In this document: positions 53,015-61,260 of the stretch, one piece after another | Layout: each line of letters begins with the position of its first letter | Numbering within the stretch: position 1 is the stretch's first letter | Source: Vibrio penaeicida | Lineage (GTDB): Bacteria > Pseudomonadota > Gammaproteobacteria > Enterobacterales > Vibrionaceae | NCBI RefSeq assembly: GCF_002933855.1 | Contig: NZ_BFAQ01000042.1 | Location: forward strand, 8,911 to 72,910 | Length of the DNA: 64,000 bases | Reading direction: 5' to 3' | The notes under the pieces: model-generated | What the model saw: the letters and a program-made list of their open reading frames with translations, nothing else | Told to the model about the DNA's origin: nothing | Database searches by the model: none | Made by a program: the position numbers and the translations under genes

Positions 53015-54238
53015 ATGTCGTCTGCATCAACCTCAAAAACGTCGACTAACCTCTCTTTTTGTGAACGTCTCTCGACATCATTGGAACAGCTCGATTTACA
53101 ATTAACCCAACTGTCTGACAAACGAAAAAACCAACTATTACGTGCCATTTTTAGCCAGCCAGCACCCACTAGAAAAAGCTTAAGCCAAGAATACAGATTG
53201 CGCCCCGCGACGGTGACTGAACTGGTTGGGGAGCTTATTGAACTGGGTTTGGTTATCGAAGATCGAACCATTAATCCATCGAAGCCAGGGAGACCTGAAG
53301 TGTTTTTACGCGTTCAGCCTAACGCGCTGTCGGGCATTGTTATCACCATCGATTCGCTGACCATTTATGCGCATCTCATTAACTTGAAGGGCGAAGTCGT
53401 TGGCTCGTCTTCAAAAACGCTTAACGATCACGAACTTTCAAACCAACAAATACTGAATCAGTTTGAAACGCTGGCAAATACCTTAATCCAGTCGTCTCCA
53501 GAGTCCAGTATAGTGGGCATCACCTGTTCATTACCGGGCTTAGTGGATGAAGATAAAGTGAGTTGGGTCTACGCCAATCGTTGGCCTGAAGTCACCAACC
53601 TTTCGTTCGAGCCTCTTTCAAACAACACCAAACTACCCGTTAAAATAGCCAAAAACCTCAACAACGAATTACGTGCTCGTTTACTCCGCCATCCAGAAAA
53701 TAAAAAAGAATCAGTGCTGAATATCCACTGGGGTTACGGGATCGGAACATCCTATGCGTTGCGCGGACAAGTACTTCATACCCCCATAGGTGGTTTTGGC
53801 GAACTGGGGCAAACGTCCATTTTTATAGGGGACAAGCTTGTTACCGTGGAATCGGTGGCATCCCTAAGAGCCATTGAAGGGGAATTGAAGTCACACGTTC
53901 AAAATGTTCCCGTTAATGAAGCGGGATTCGAGGAAATGTTCAATGAAAAAGAGATCGCCGATTTACCCGTGATAAACCAAGCAATAGAGCTAATGAGCGC
54001 CACACTAATGAATGCGTTTTTGGTTCTGTTTCCTCAGCAAATCGTGATTACTGGACCTTTTGCCCAAAGCCCAGAAATATTCAAACGATTAGAGCAAAGC
54101 TTTACCGAGAAACTACCCAAATTTGTGTCGAGAGAAGTCACGTTGCATGTGGGACAGCGTGCCAAAGCGGATGAGCTATTTGGCGCGCTTTCACCGCTAT
54201 TTCAAACTGAAATACTCACGCGGTTAAAAAGTCGTTAG
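53015..54238 (+). CDS. ROK-family transcriptional regulator (NagC/Mlc-like)
   Basis: 407 residues: helix-turn-helix at about 54-80 (KSLSQEYRLRPATVTEL), then a ROK sugar-binding domain. In NagC and Mlc a zinc is held by a CxCGxxGC motif and the histidine of ELGH. Here GGFGELGQ (259-266) is followed by a segment without cysteines, so the zinc site is lost. It probably regulates nagBA and perhaps the TRAP genes or uxuA/uxuB in response to an amino-sugar phosphate. It ends with a 4-bp convergent overlap with uxuA. Confidence 0.87.
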   Translation: MSSASTSKTSTNLSFCERLSTSLEQLDLQLTQLSDKRKNQLLRAIFSQPAPTRKSLSQEYRLRPATVTELVGELIELGLVIEDRTINPSKPGRPEVFLRVQPNALSGIVITIDSLTIYAHLINLKGEVVGSSSKTLNDHELSNQQILNQFETLANTLIQSSPESSIVGITCSLPGLVDEDKVSWVYANRWPEVTNLSFEPLSNNTKLPVKIAKNLNNELRARLLRHPENKKESVLNIHWGYGIGTSYALRGQVLHTPIGGFGELGQTSIFIGDKLVTVESVASLRAIEGELKSHVQNVPVNEAGFEEMFNEKEIADLPVINQAIELMSATLMNAFLVLFPQQIVITGPFAQSPEIFKRLEQSFTEKLPKFVSREVTLHVGQRAKADELFGALSPLFQTEILTRLKSR

Positions 54239-55425
54239 ACGTTGCCAGCCTCTAACGCTCGCTTGATACCGAGCTCTAGCCCTCGGAATTCACCAAGCCC
54301 TTTTAAACGGCCAATGCACGAGTAGCCAGGGTTGGTCGATTTGTTCAAATCGTCTATCATCTGGTGCCCATGATCTGGGCGCATCGGAATAGAGCGGTTG
54401 TCGCCATTTCCCCGCCTTCGAGACTCCTCTTTCAACAGTGCCAATACTACCGAATACATATCAACGTCCCCTTCTAAATGCGCTGCTTCGTGAAAGCTTT
54501 GAGGGTTTTCTTCTCTTTGAGTCGAACGCAAATGTGTGAAAAATATTCGGTCGTGAAACGTTTGAATCATATTCACCAAATCATTATCTTCTCGAACACC
54601 GTAGGAACCGGTACAGAACGTAAAGCCGTTGTTTTCACTTGGGACCGATTCCGCCAACCAAGTCATATCTTCAATGGTTGAAACAATTCGAGGAAGCCCC
54701 AAAATGGGCCTGGGTGGATCGTCGGGATGAACCGCCATTTTGATATTATGTTGTTCGCATATTGGCATCAGCGCATCAAGAAATAGCTTAAGATTAGAAC
54801 GAAGTGTTTCCTTATCAACTTCATCGTAACGAATAAGGTGAGCGCGAAACTCATCCAAGCTATACCCTTCTTCTGCCCCCGGAAGCCCAGCTATGATGTT
54901 TGCCGTTAGCTTATCAATATCGTCTTGGGTCATGTTCAAAAATACGTCATGCGCATCGGTTTTTTCCGCTTTGCTGTACTGCTGCTCGGCCCCTTCTCGC
55001 TTCAAAATATACAACTCAAACACGGAAAAAAGCGTGTGGTCAAACCGCAACGCCTTTGAGCCATCGGATAGCTCATATTCCAAGTCTGTACGTGTCCAAT
55101 CCAGAACTGGCATAAAGTTGTAGCACACGGTATCAATACCGCATGCAGCAAGGTTTATGAGTGTCTGCTTGTAGTTTTCAATCCAGGTTTTCCAATCACG
55201 CTTTCTTAGCTTTATGTCTTCATGCACGGGGACACTTTCCACGACAGACCACGTTAACCCTGCATCTTCAATTTGAGCTTTTCTGATGCTGATTTCTTCT
55301 AGGCTCCATGCCTCACCATTGGGAATATGATGCAATGCTGTCACTATCCCTGTCGCTCCTGCTTGCCTGATATCTTGTAAAGACACGGGATCCTGTGGTC
55401 CGTACCAGCGCCAAGTCTGCTCCAT
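54235..55425 (-). CDS. uxuA: D-mannonate dehydratase UxuA
   Basis: 396 residues, E. coli length. Distinctive segments: WRWYGPQDPVSLQDIRQAG, CYNFMPVLDWTRTD near residue 120, and metal-binding RPDHGHQMIDD near 350. It dehydrates D-mannonate to 2-keto-3-deoxy-D-gluconate in glucuronate breakdown. Divergent from uxuB with 89 bp between, where a long palindrome lies. Glucuronate isomerase (UxaC) and KDG kinase are not in this window. Confidence 0.95.
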   Translation of the reverse strand: MEQTWRWYGPQDPVSLQDIRQAGATGIVTALHHIPNGEAWSLEEISIRKAQIEDAGLTWSVVESVPVHEDIKLRKRDWKTWIENYKQTLINLAACGIDTVCYNFMPVLDWTRTDLEYELSDGSKALRFDHTLFSVFELYILKREGAEQQYSKAEKTDAHDVFLNMTQDDIDKLTANIIAGLPGAEEGYSLDEFRAHLIRYDEVDKETLRSNLKLFLDALMPICEQHNIKMAVHPDDPPRPILGLPRIVSTIEDMTWLAESVPSENNGFTFCTGSYGVREDNDLVNMIQTFHDRIFFTHLRSTQREENPQSFHEAAHLEGDVDMYSVVLALLKEESRRRGNGDNRSIPMRPDHGHQMIDDLNKSTNPGYSCIGRLKGLGEFRGLELGIKRALEAGNV

Positions 55426-55456
55426 AACTCACTCCATTTGAATGATCGCTTGATTG

Positions 55457-55493
55457 AAAATAATTAATAACATAACCTGTTATTAATTATTTT
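55457..55493. promoter_or_regulatory. 37-bp palindromic operator between uxuA and uxuB
   Basis: Arms AAAATAATTAATAAC (55457-55471) and GTTATTAATTATTTT (55479-55493) are perfect inverted repeats of 15 bp, spacer ATAACCT. Lies centrally in the 89-bp divergent gap, so one protein can control both genes. The sequence does not look like the E. coli UxuR/ExuR site. No uronate-specific regulator is visible nearby; the ROK protein is a candidate. Confidence 0.8.
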
Positions 55494-55514
55494 GTAAATA
55501 CCATTGGTGAAAAT

Positions 55515-56933
55515 ATGAGCTCTGAAACCGTCAAAATTGTACCGACAAAGATTGTTCATTTAGGGTTTGGGGCGTTCTATCGAGCACACCAAGCGGTTTA
55601 TTCTCACGAAGCAATGGGTGCTGAAGATCCGTGGGGGACGTGTGTAGTCAGCCTATTTAGTGGACAGCCAATGATAGCCGCGCTAACAGAGCAACATTGT
55701 CAATACTCGGTTATTGCTAAGGGGGATAGCGGTGCGAATATCACTAAAATTCAATCCATTAGCAACGCTCTGCATCCTACGATTCATGGCAAAGACGCGA
55801 TCTTGGATACGATGGCGTCAATCGATACCCACATTATCTCACTCACCATCACCGAAAAAGGGTATTGCATAAACCCTCAATCTAGGCAATTAGACACAAG
55901 TGACCCTCTCATTCTGCATGACTTAGCCAAGCCCAGCGCCCCACATTCGGCAATTGGTTACATTGTGGAATCTTTGAGAAGGCGATTTGAACGAAATTTA
56001 GAAGGGGTAACAGTGCTTTCTTGTGACAATATCCCAAATAATGGAGAAGCCGTTCAAAACGCGGTGACGCAATTTGCGGAGTTGATTTCCCCCGAACTCG
56101 CGCTTTGGATAGGTCGAGAAGTCACTTTTCCATCCTCGATGGTTGATCGAATTACGCCGGCAGTCACCCATGAAACCCAACAAGAAATCGATCGTGTCGT
56201 GGGAGAACACGACCCCTGCGGAATCATCACCGAACCTTTTAGCCAATGGGTGATAGAAGATAACTTCCGGTATGGAAGACCAAACTGGGAAACGGCCGGT
56301 GCTCAATTTGTAGAGGATGTCACGCCCTACGAAGACATGAAATTGAGAATGCTTAATGGGGCGCATTCTTTCATTGCGTATTTGGGTTACTTAGCGGGTT
56401 ACAAAACGGTAGCGGAGACAATTCAAGACAAAGATTTCGAGATCGCGGTTCGACGGATCATGACATCGCAAGCGCAAACGTTGCAAATGCCCCAACATGA
56501 GTTGGAAGCGTATCAAGAGTCGCTCATCGAGCGTTTTCGCAATACTCAACTGAAACATAAAACATGGCAAATCGCGATGGATGGCAGCCAGAAATTACCG
56601 CAACGGATCCTTGCCCCTTTCACACTTCGCTTGCAAGCCGATCAAAACTGTGACGATTACTATTTGGCGATCGCAGCTTGGATACGATACGTAAACGGAG
56701 TGGACGACAGTGGAGAAAGATTTGAAGTTAAAGATCCAAAATCAGCACTGTTCGATACTATTCACAAAAGCGTCCAACCTAACAAACTGGTCGAACAATT
56801 TGTTCAAATGGAGGAGGTGTTCGGCGCTCAATTAATCCACAACGACACCGCCGTTGCAGGGATCAGGAATGCGTATGAATCCATCGCACAACATGGTGCG
56901 AAAAACACGCTGAAAAGGTTCAATGTGTCCTAA
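55515..56933 (+). CDS. uxuB: D-fructuronate reductase (mannonate oxidoreductase) UxuB
   Basis: 472 residues of the mannitol dehydrogenase family. NAD-binding start IVHLGFGAFYRAHQAVYSH, VLSCDNIPNNGE, the catalytic lysine segment DVTPYEDMKLRMLNGAHS. It reduces D-fructuronate to D-mannonate, one step before UxuA. A divergent pair uxuA/uxuB makes the core of glucuronate degradation. Confidence 0.93.
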   Translation: MSSETVKIVPTKIVHLGFGAFYRAHQAVYSHEAMGAEDPWGTCVVSLFSGQPMIAALTEQHCQYSVIAKGDSGANITKIQSISNALHPTIHGKDAILDTMASIDTHIISLTITEKGYCINPQSRQLDTSDPLILHDLAKPSAPHSAIGYIVESLRRRFERNLEGVTVLSCDNIPNNGEAVQNAVTQFAELISPELALWIGREVTFPSSMVDRITPAVTHETQQEIDRVVGEHDPCGIITEPFSQWVIEDNFRYGRPNWETAGAQFVEDVTPYEDMKLRMLNGAHSFIAYLGYLAGYKTVAETIQDKDFEIAVRRIMTSQAQTLQMPQHELEAYQESLIERFRNTQLKHKTWQIAMDGSQKLPQRILAPFTLRLQADQNCDDYYLAIAAWIRYVNGVDDSGERFEVKDPKSALFDTIHKSVQPNKLVEQFVQMEEVFGAQLIHNDTAVAGIRNAYESIAQHGAKNTLKRFNVS

Positions 56934-57003
56934 CTAATCGCTAGGTCTGGCAATACAAGTGACTACCACATTACATTATCACCAGTAATACCAGGGTCTT
57001 TTC

Positions 57004-57042
57004 TTACACAGTTCACACTTTATAAATATTGATTCTGTGTAA
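57004..57042 (+). promoter_or_regulatory. TTACACAG / CTGTGTAA inverted repeat before the lipoprotein gene
   Basis: Perfect 8-bp arms at 57004-57011 and 57035-57042, 23 bp apart, in the 248-bp gap between uxuB and the lipoprotein gene. The arms resemble the TTACAC elements near nagB (52828-52868), so the same ROK protein might act here. No uxuB terminator is recognisable. Confidence 0.5.
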
Positions 57043-57181
57043 AGGATTGCATTAGTAACTATTTATGCCAATTTAATGCGAAATTAACATTCTCAAAATT
57101 ACGCTGCTTCCAAGTTTCATATAAGGCTCAACTTTCCCCAAAAACGTCATTGCTGAGCCGTTAACCTAACTCGGAAGAACA

Positions 57182-58945
57182 ATGAAAAAGTTGCTAGTTA
57201 CATCGGTTTTATTAGGTCTCACTGCCTGTGGTGGAGGGTCCGGCTCAGAAACAACAACCAATCCAGTGACACCAAACCCCGCGCCCACTCAGCCAACAGA
57301 GCCTGCTAATGGGTCGGGTATCTCAGCCAAGTGGAAAGTGTTTGCTACCATCTCTCTGCCCAATGGCGATTATGTTTCAGCACGTTCGGACCAGCAAACA
57401 ACGAAAATACACCAAGAACTGCCTCTTATTCCCGCTCCTAATGGCTATGAATTGTTAAATCAAACCACGGCTTTAGCGCAGTTCGCTCAGTGGACGATTA
57501 CCAACCCAGACAATTCAGTAGTAACGAGTGACGCTAAAAGAACGGTATTACTTCAGCTAAGAGAGGAAGGGACTTATCAAGTAGAAATGTGCGTTTCTGA
57601 AACCAGCACGATTGTGAAAGCGTATCCTTTTTGCGCCAATTTTGACTTGATCGTCGCTACGCCAAAATCTCATCCAAAACTCATGTCTAATGGCACGCAA
57701 TTGAATGTGAGTGCATCTGATCTGGTTTCTGGTACGAACGCCGTTTTTGATGCCGTCACTTTAGACAGTTCTGATCGTGGATTGGCCACTGTGAATACTG
57801 AACGCACAACGTTAACTTACGAAACGTTGGATGAATACGCGTATCTTTCATCAAGCGAACGAGAAGAAGTTCGTTTGAATGTACAGGCTAGCAGCGACAG
57901 CGAACGTTGGTCTGGTGTTATTGATGTAGTTATTAACGGCACCAACTCGACACCAGAATGCACAGCGCAAACCAGCACGATCACCATTCCAGAATCTGCC
58001 CCCGGTAGTGAAACGTTCACAAAAGTCCCTGCAGGTCATTGTTTTACTGTTGGATCAAACTCTCTCTCAGCCAATTCTGACTGGCAAGGCTCCATTCATA
58101 ACGACACCAGAGATACCCTTCTCGGTATCTTCCGTTATGCGGGTGTGGATTCAACAGACAACGTTCTTCATATGAAAACCACATCTCCTGGAAAGATAAC
58201 CCTATCTAAGAAGCTGCATGGTGGTGATATCGATGGTAACAAAGAATGGAACATTGAGATCATCGATAACGAGAACGTTGCACTGCCCGAAATAAAGGAT
58301 TGGAAAACGCACCAAACTCTCGCAATCAATGAACGTCACCAATTATCCGTTCAGACAGAAGGTGAAGCGCAAAATTGGATTTACCATTGGCGTGTGTCGG
58401 ATGTGTCATTCGGTGAAAAACAAACCATCCGAGTTGCAACAAAATCACCCAATTTGAATTTAGGTGCATTCTCAAACAGCCAAAACGTGAAAGTCGAGCT
58501 AGTCACCGACAACCGACATTATTTGAAGAATCAATCCGCCAGTTTCGGTCGCGATTCACTCGTCATTGCTGGAATGAAAGGGGCGCACAAAAAATATAAG
58601 CAGTACGCGCTGATACGAGGAGACGAGCCAACACCGCCGAAGGCTGTAATAAAAGTCAATGACCAAGTCTTCGATGCTGGTGTACATAGATTACGATTGA
58701 ACAAGAATGAAAAACTGATTATTGACGGCAGTGCTTCGGTATACGATGAGAATGATGAATTCCTTAAATTCCATCACATTAAAAACGCTAATTCTATTAA
58801 TAAGATTGAATGGGTAAGCGATCAGACCACTCACACATACACCAGCACGGAAGATGTCCTTATGCATAACTTTTGCATTACCGGAAAGTTCCCTTGGTTT
58901 AGTTCGGAGAATTCTTGTGTGAAACTGCTTATTCTGAGCGAGTAG
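57182..58945 (+). CDS. Large surface-type lipoprotein of unknown function
   Basis: 587 residues. Lipoprotein signal MKKLLVTSVLLGLTAC with lipobox cysteine at 16, followed by a Gly/Ser/Thr/Pro-rich linker (about residues 17-47). The rest is beta-rich and repetitive in style, suggesting Ig-like domains, with a last section (about 490-587) that resembles PKD-type repeats (LIIDGSASVYDENDEF). Paired cysteines in CAQ.. and NSC regions. Function not recognised; it may be an adhesin or glycan-binding protein, as it follows uronate genes, but that is a guess. Confidence 0.8.
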   Translation: MKKLLVTSVLLGLTACGGGSGSETTTNPVTPNPAPTQPTEPANGSGISAKWKVFATISLPNGDYVSARSDQQTTKIHQELPLIPAPNGYELLNQTTALAQFAQWTITNPDNSVVTSDAKRTVLLQLREEGTYQVEMCVSETSTIVKAYPFCANFDLIVATPKSHPKLMSNGTQLNVSASDLVSGTNAVFDAVTLDSSDRGLATVNTERTTLTYETLDEYAYLSSSEREEVRLNVQASSDSERWSGVIDVVINGTNSTPECTAQTSTITIPESAPGSETFTKVPAGHCFTVGSNSLSANSDWQGSIHNDTRDTLLGIFRYAGVDSTDNVLHMKTTSPGKITLSKKLHGGDIDGNKEWNIEIIDNENVALPEIKDWKTHQTLAINERHQLSVQTEGEAQNWIYHWRVSDVSFGEKQTIRVATKSPNLNLGAFSNSQNVKVELVTDNRHYLKNQSASFGRDSLVIAGMKGAHKKYKQYALIRGDEPTPPKAVIKVNDQVFDAGVHRLRLNKNEKLIIDGSASVYDENDEFLKFHHIKNANSINKIEWVSDQTTHTYTSTEDVLMHNFCITGKFPWFSSENSCVKLLILSE

Positions 58946-58970
58946 TTTTTCATACACTCAATCTTTCTTT

Positions 58971-59004
58971 TATCCCCAATCCGTCGATAAGCGGTGCGGG
59001 GATA
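58971..59004. terminator. Possible bidirectional hairpin between lipoprotein and LacI genes
   Basis: TATCCCC (58971-58977) and GGGGATA (58998-59004), with extra CCG/CGG pairing inside. On the plus strand T-rich sequence precedes and ATTTG follows. The two genes converge here, so a shared weak terminator is plausible. Confidence 0.4.
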
Positions 59005-59010
59005 TTTGAT

Positions 59011-60042
59011 TCAAGCACTGGTTCGAACTTTTAGCTCGCTGTCTATTACGCAGCTTTTTAACGGTTCCTTACCTAAAATCATGTACGCTGCCAGCCGCCC
59101 TTTCTCTCTTTGAGCCTGATGGATCGTCGTTAGTCCCGCGGTTTCAGCCTGCGGAATATCATCAAACCCAGACACTCTCACATCGTTAGGTACTGACAAC
59201 CCAGCATCCTGACACGCCTGTATCGTGCCTAAAGCAATCACATCGCTCATGCACAAAATAACGTCTGGCTTACTTGTTTTAAGTGCCTGCTTTGCGGCTT
59301 GATAGGCATCATCGAACGCATTGTCTGGTACGTTCCAAATATGTTTGTCTTGCAGAAAATGTCCTGTCTTGGCTTTGATCACATTCTGCATTCCTTGAAG
59401 GCGTCGGTTTGATACCGACATATTAAAGTCCAGCAAATCTGCCGTATGAATGGGTTCAACCTTAGGCGAAGCCGTCAGCCTTAACCCCAAAATGCAGACC
59501 TGCTTAAAGGGTTGCCCAAGCGTGTGATTCGAGATGAGAGAAGCCGCTCCCTCGTCATCGGTGTTGATGTGACAAACACCGTCAATATCCACATCGACTG
59601 AAACCATAGGCTTGTGCTGACGAATCAGCCTTGCCAACATTTCGTCGTCTTTTGGTGGACCATAGACAATAAAGCCATCGGCATAAGCATCGAAAGAACG
59701 ACTCTCGGCGAACCCTACGCGGCTAGGAAGTAAGAGAATATTGATGTTCTCTTCGTCAAATACTTCAGAAACACCCGTTAAGAACTGCGTTGCGATGGGA
59801 TCGCTAAAGTTATATTGAAGGCGCTCTGCAAGCGACACGCCAATGATGCCAGACTTCCCAATTTTTAAACTTCTCGCCGCTGCATTGGGGCCATAAAACC
59901 CCATTTTTTCACATTCAGACAAGATGTGTGCTCGAAGCTTTTCTGAGAGTTGATTGGGTCGGTTAAAGGCATTAGAAATGGTCGCGGTCGATACACCAAG
60001 AGCGAGTGATACGTCTTTTAATGTCAGCTTTTTCGCGTTCAT
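59011..60042 (-). CDS. LacI-family regulator (AglR-like)
   Basis: 343 residues from ATG 60042 (MNAKKLTLKDVS), preceded by AAGG; the frame reaches 60132 but without family sequence. The LacI helix-turn-helix is LTLKDVSLALGVSTATISNAF (LTLKDVSLALGVSTATIS, about 6-23), followed by the hinge NAAARSLKIGKSGIIGV. Effector domain of the periplasmic-binding-protein fold. It follows the alpha-glucoside genes on the same strand, so it most likely represses them. Confidence 0.88.
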   Translation of the reverse strand: MNAKKLTLKDVSLALGVSTATISNAFNRPNQLSEKLRAHILSECEKMGFYGPNAAARSLKIGKSGIIGVSLAERLQYNFSDPIATQFLTGVSEVFDEENINILLLPSRVGFAESRSFDAYADGFIVYGPPKDDEMLARLIRQHKPMVSVDVDIDGVCHINTDDEGAASLISNHTLGQPFKQVCILGLRLTASPKVEPIHTADLLDFNMSVSNRRLQGMQNVIKAKTGHFLQDKHIWNVPDNAFDDAYQAAKQALKTSKPDVILCMSDVIALGTIQACQDAGLSVPNDVRVSGFDDIPQAETAGLTTIHQAQREKGRLAAYMILGKEPLKSCVIDSELKVRTSA

Positions 60043-60162
60043 AATAACCTTTAACTTCCTTATATTGACTTGAAAGGTCCAAAGCAAAAAGCGTCCGGTT
60101 ACCCAATGGGTCGCTTCCCCTTTAAGTATCACTTTTGCATGTGGACCACATAGATTATCAGT

Positions 60163-61260
60163 TTACTTCCGTAATGTTTGTCCTTTTTCTGAGTCAAACA
60201 AATGGATTGCGCTAAGATCGAGATACCCAGTGAAATGGCTGTTTTCTGAAGAAAAATCATCATCAGCGGGGACTTCTAAAGACAGCGGTTGGTCGCCAAT
60301 TTCAGCGCGGATCAGCATGCTCGCCCCTAAGAGTTCGTAATCCACCAACTTACATTTTACGGCGGCATAGTTGGTGTGCCCCACAAATTCCGGTTTCAAG
60401 TGAATGTCGGTTGGACGAAGTCCCAAGGTCACTTTACTGCCTTTGGCGGGACGTTCAAAATCGTCTGGAACAGGAACCTTTTCTCCGTTCAAAGGAAACA
60501 CTGCCGTCTCGTTTTCTTGCTGAACAATGGTATCGATCATGTTCATACTTGGATTCCCGATAAAGCCTGCGACAAACTTGTTCACGGGGCGATTAAAGAC
60601 TTCCTTGGGGGAGCCGATCTGAGCAATAATCCCTTTTTCCATGATGACGATTCTGTCTGCCAACGTCATTGCTTCTACTTGATCGTGGGTAACGTAAATC
60701 GTTGTGGTTTCAAGTTCCTTGTGCAGCCCTTTAATTTCTGCACGCATTTGCCCCCTCAACTTGGCGTCTAAGTTCGACAATGGTTCATCAAACAAAAACA
60801 ACTTGGGTGTTCGAACCATGGCTCGTCCCATCGCTACACGCTGGCGTTGACCGCCAGATAGCGCTTTGGGTTTTCGTTCGAGTAATGGCGTCAGCTCCAG
60901 TAAATCCGCGGCCCATTCAACACGTTTGTCGATGGCGTCTTTCGGCATTTTCTTCAGCTGTAATGAAAACGCGATATTGTCGTACACCGACATATGGGGA
61001 TAGAGTGCGTAGCTTTGAAATACCATAGCGAGATCGCGATCTTTCGGGTCTACATCGTTAATGCAGACATCATCAAGATAAATCTCTCCGCTGCTAATAT
61101 CTTCTAGCCCTGCCACCATTCTTAATGTGGTCGATTTACCACAACCTGAAGACCCAAGCAGTACAACAAATTCACCATCTCTAATCTCTAGGTCAAATCC
61201 TTTAACAACCTGAGTGCCGCTGTAGTCTTTTTTGACATTTTTAAATGTTACCGATGCCAT
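60163..61260 (-). CDS. aglK: ABC transporter ATPase (alpha-glucoside, AglK type)
   Basis: 365 residues. Walker A LLGSSGCGKSTTL (34-46), Q-loop FQSYALYPH (81-89), LSGGQRQRV (134-142), Walker B KLFLFDEP, and a C-terminal regulatory domain (LGLRPTDIHLK). CUT1 class. Follows the alpha-glucosidase gene directly, the aglG-A-K order of the rhizobial aglEFGAK operon. It shares the MalK fold with the ATPase at 4791 but serves another importer. Confidence 0.88.
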   Translation of the reverse strand: MASVTFKNVKKDYSGTQVVKGFDLEIRDGEFVVLLGSSGCGKSTTLRMVAGLEDISSGEIYLDDVCINDVDPKDRDLAMVFQSYALYPHMSVYDNIAFSLQLKKMPKDAIDKRVEWAADLLELTPLLERKPKALSGGQRQRVAMGRAMVRTPKLFLFDEPLSNLDAKLRGQMRAEIKGLHKELETTTIYVTHDQVEAMTLADRIVIMEKGIIAQIGSPKEVFNRPVNKFVAGFIGNPSMNMIDTIVQQENETAVFPLNGEKVPVPDDFERPAKGSKVTLGLRPTDIHLKPEFVGHTNYAAVKCKLVDYELLGASMLIRAEIGDQPLSLEVPADDDFSSENSHFTGYLDLSAIHLFDSEKGQTLRK

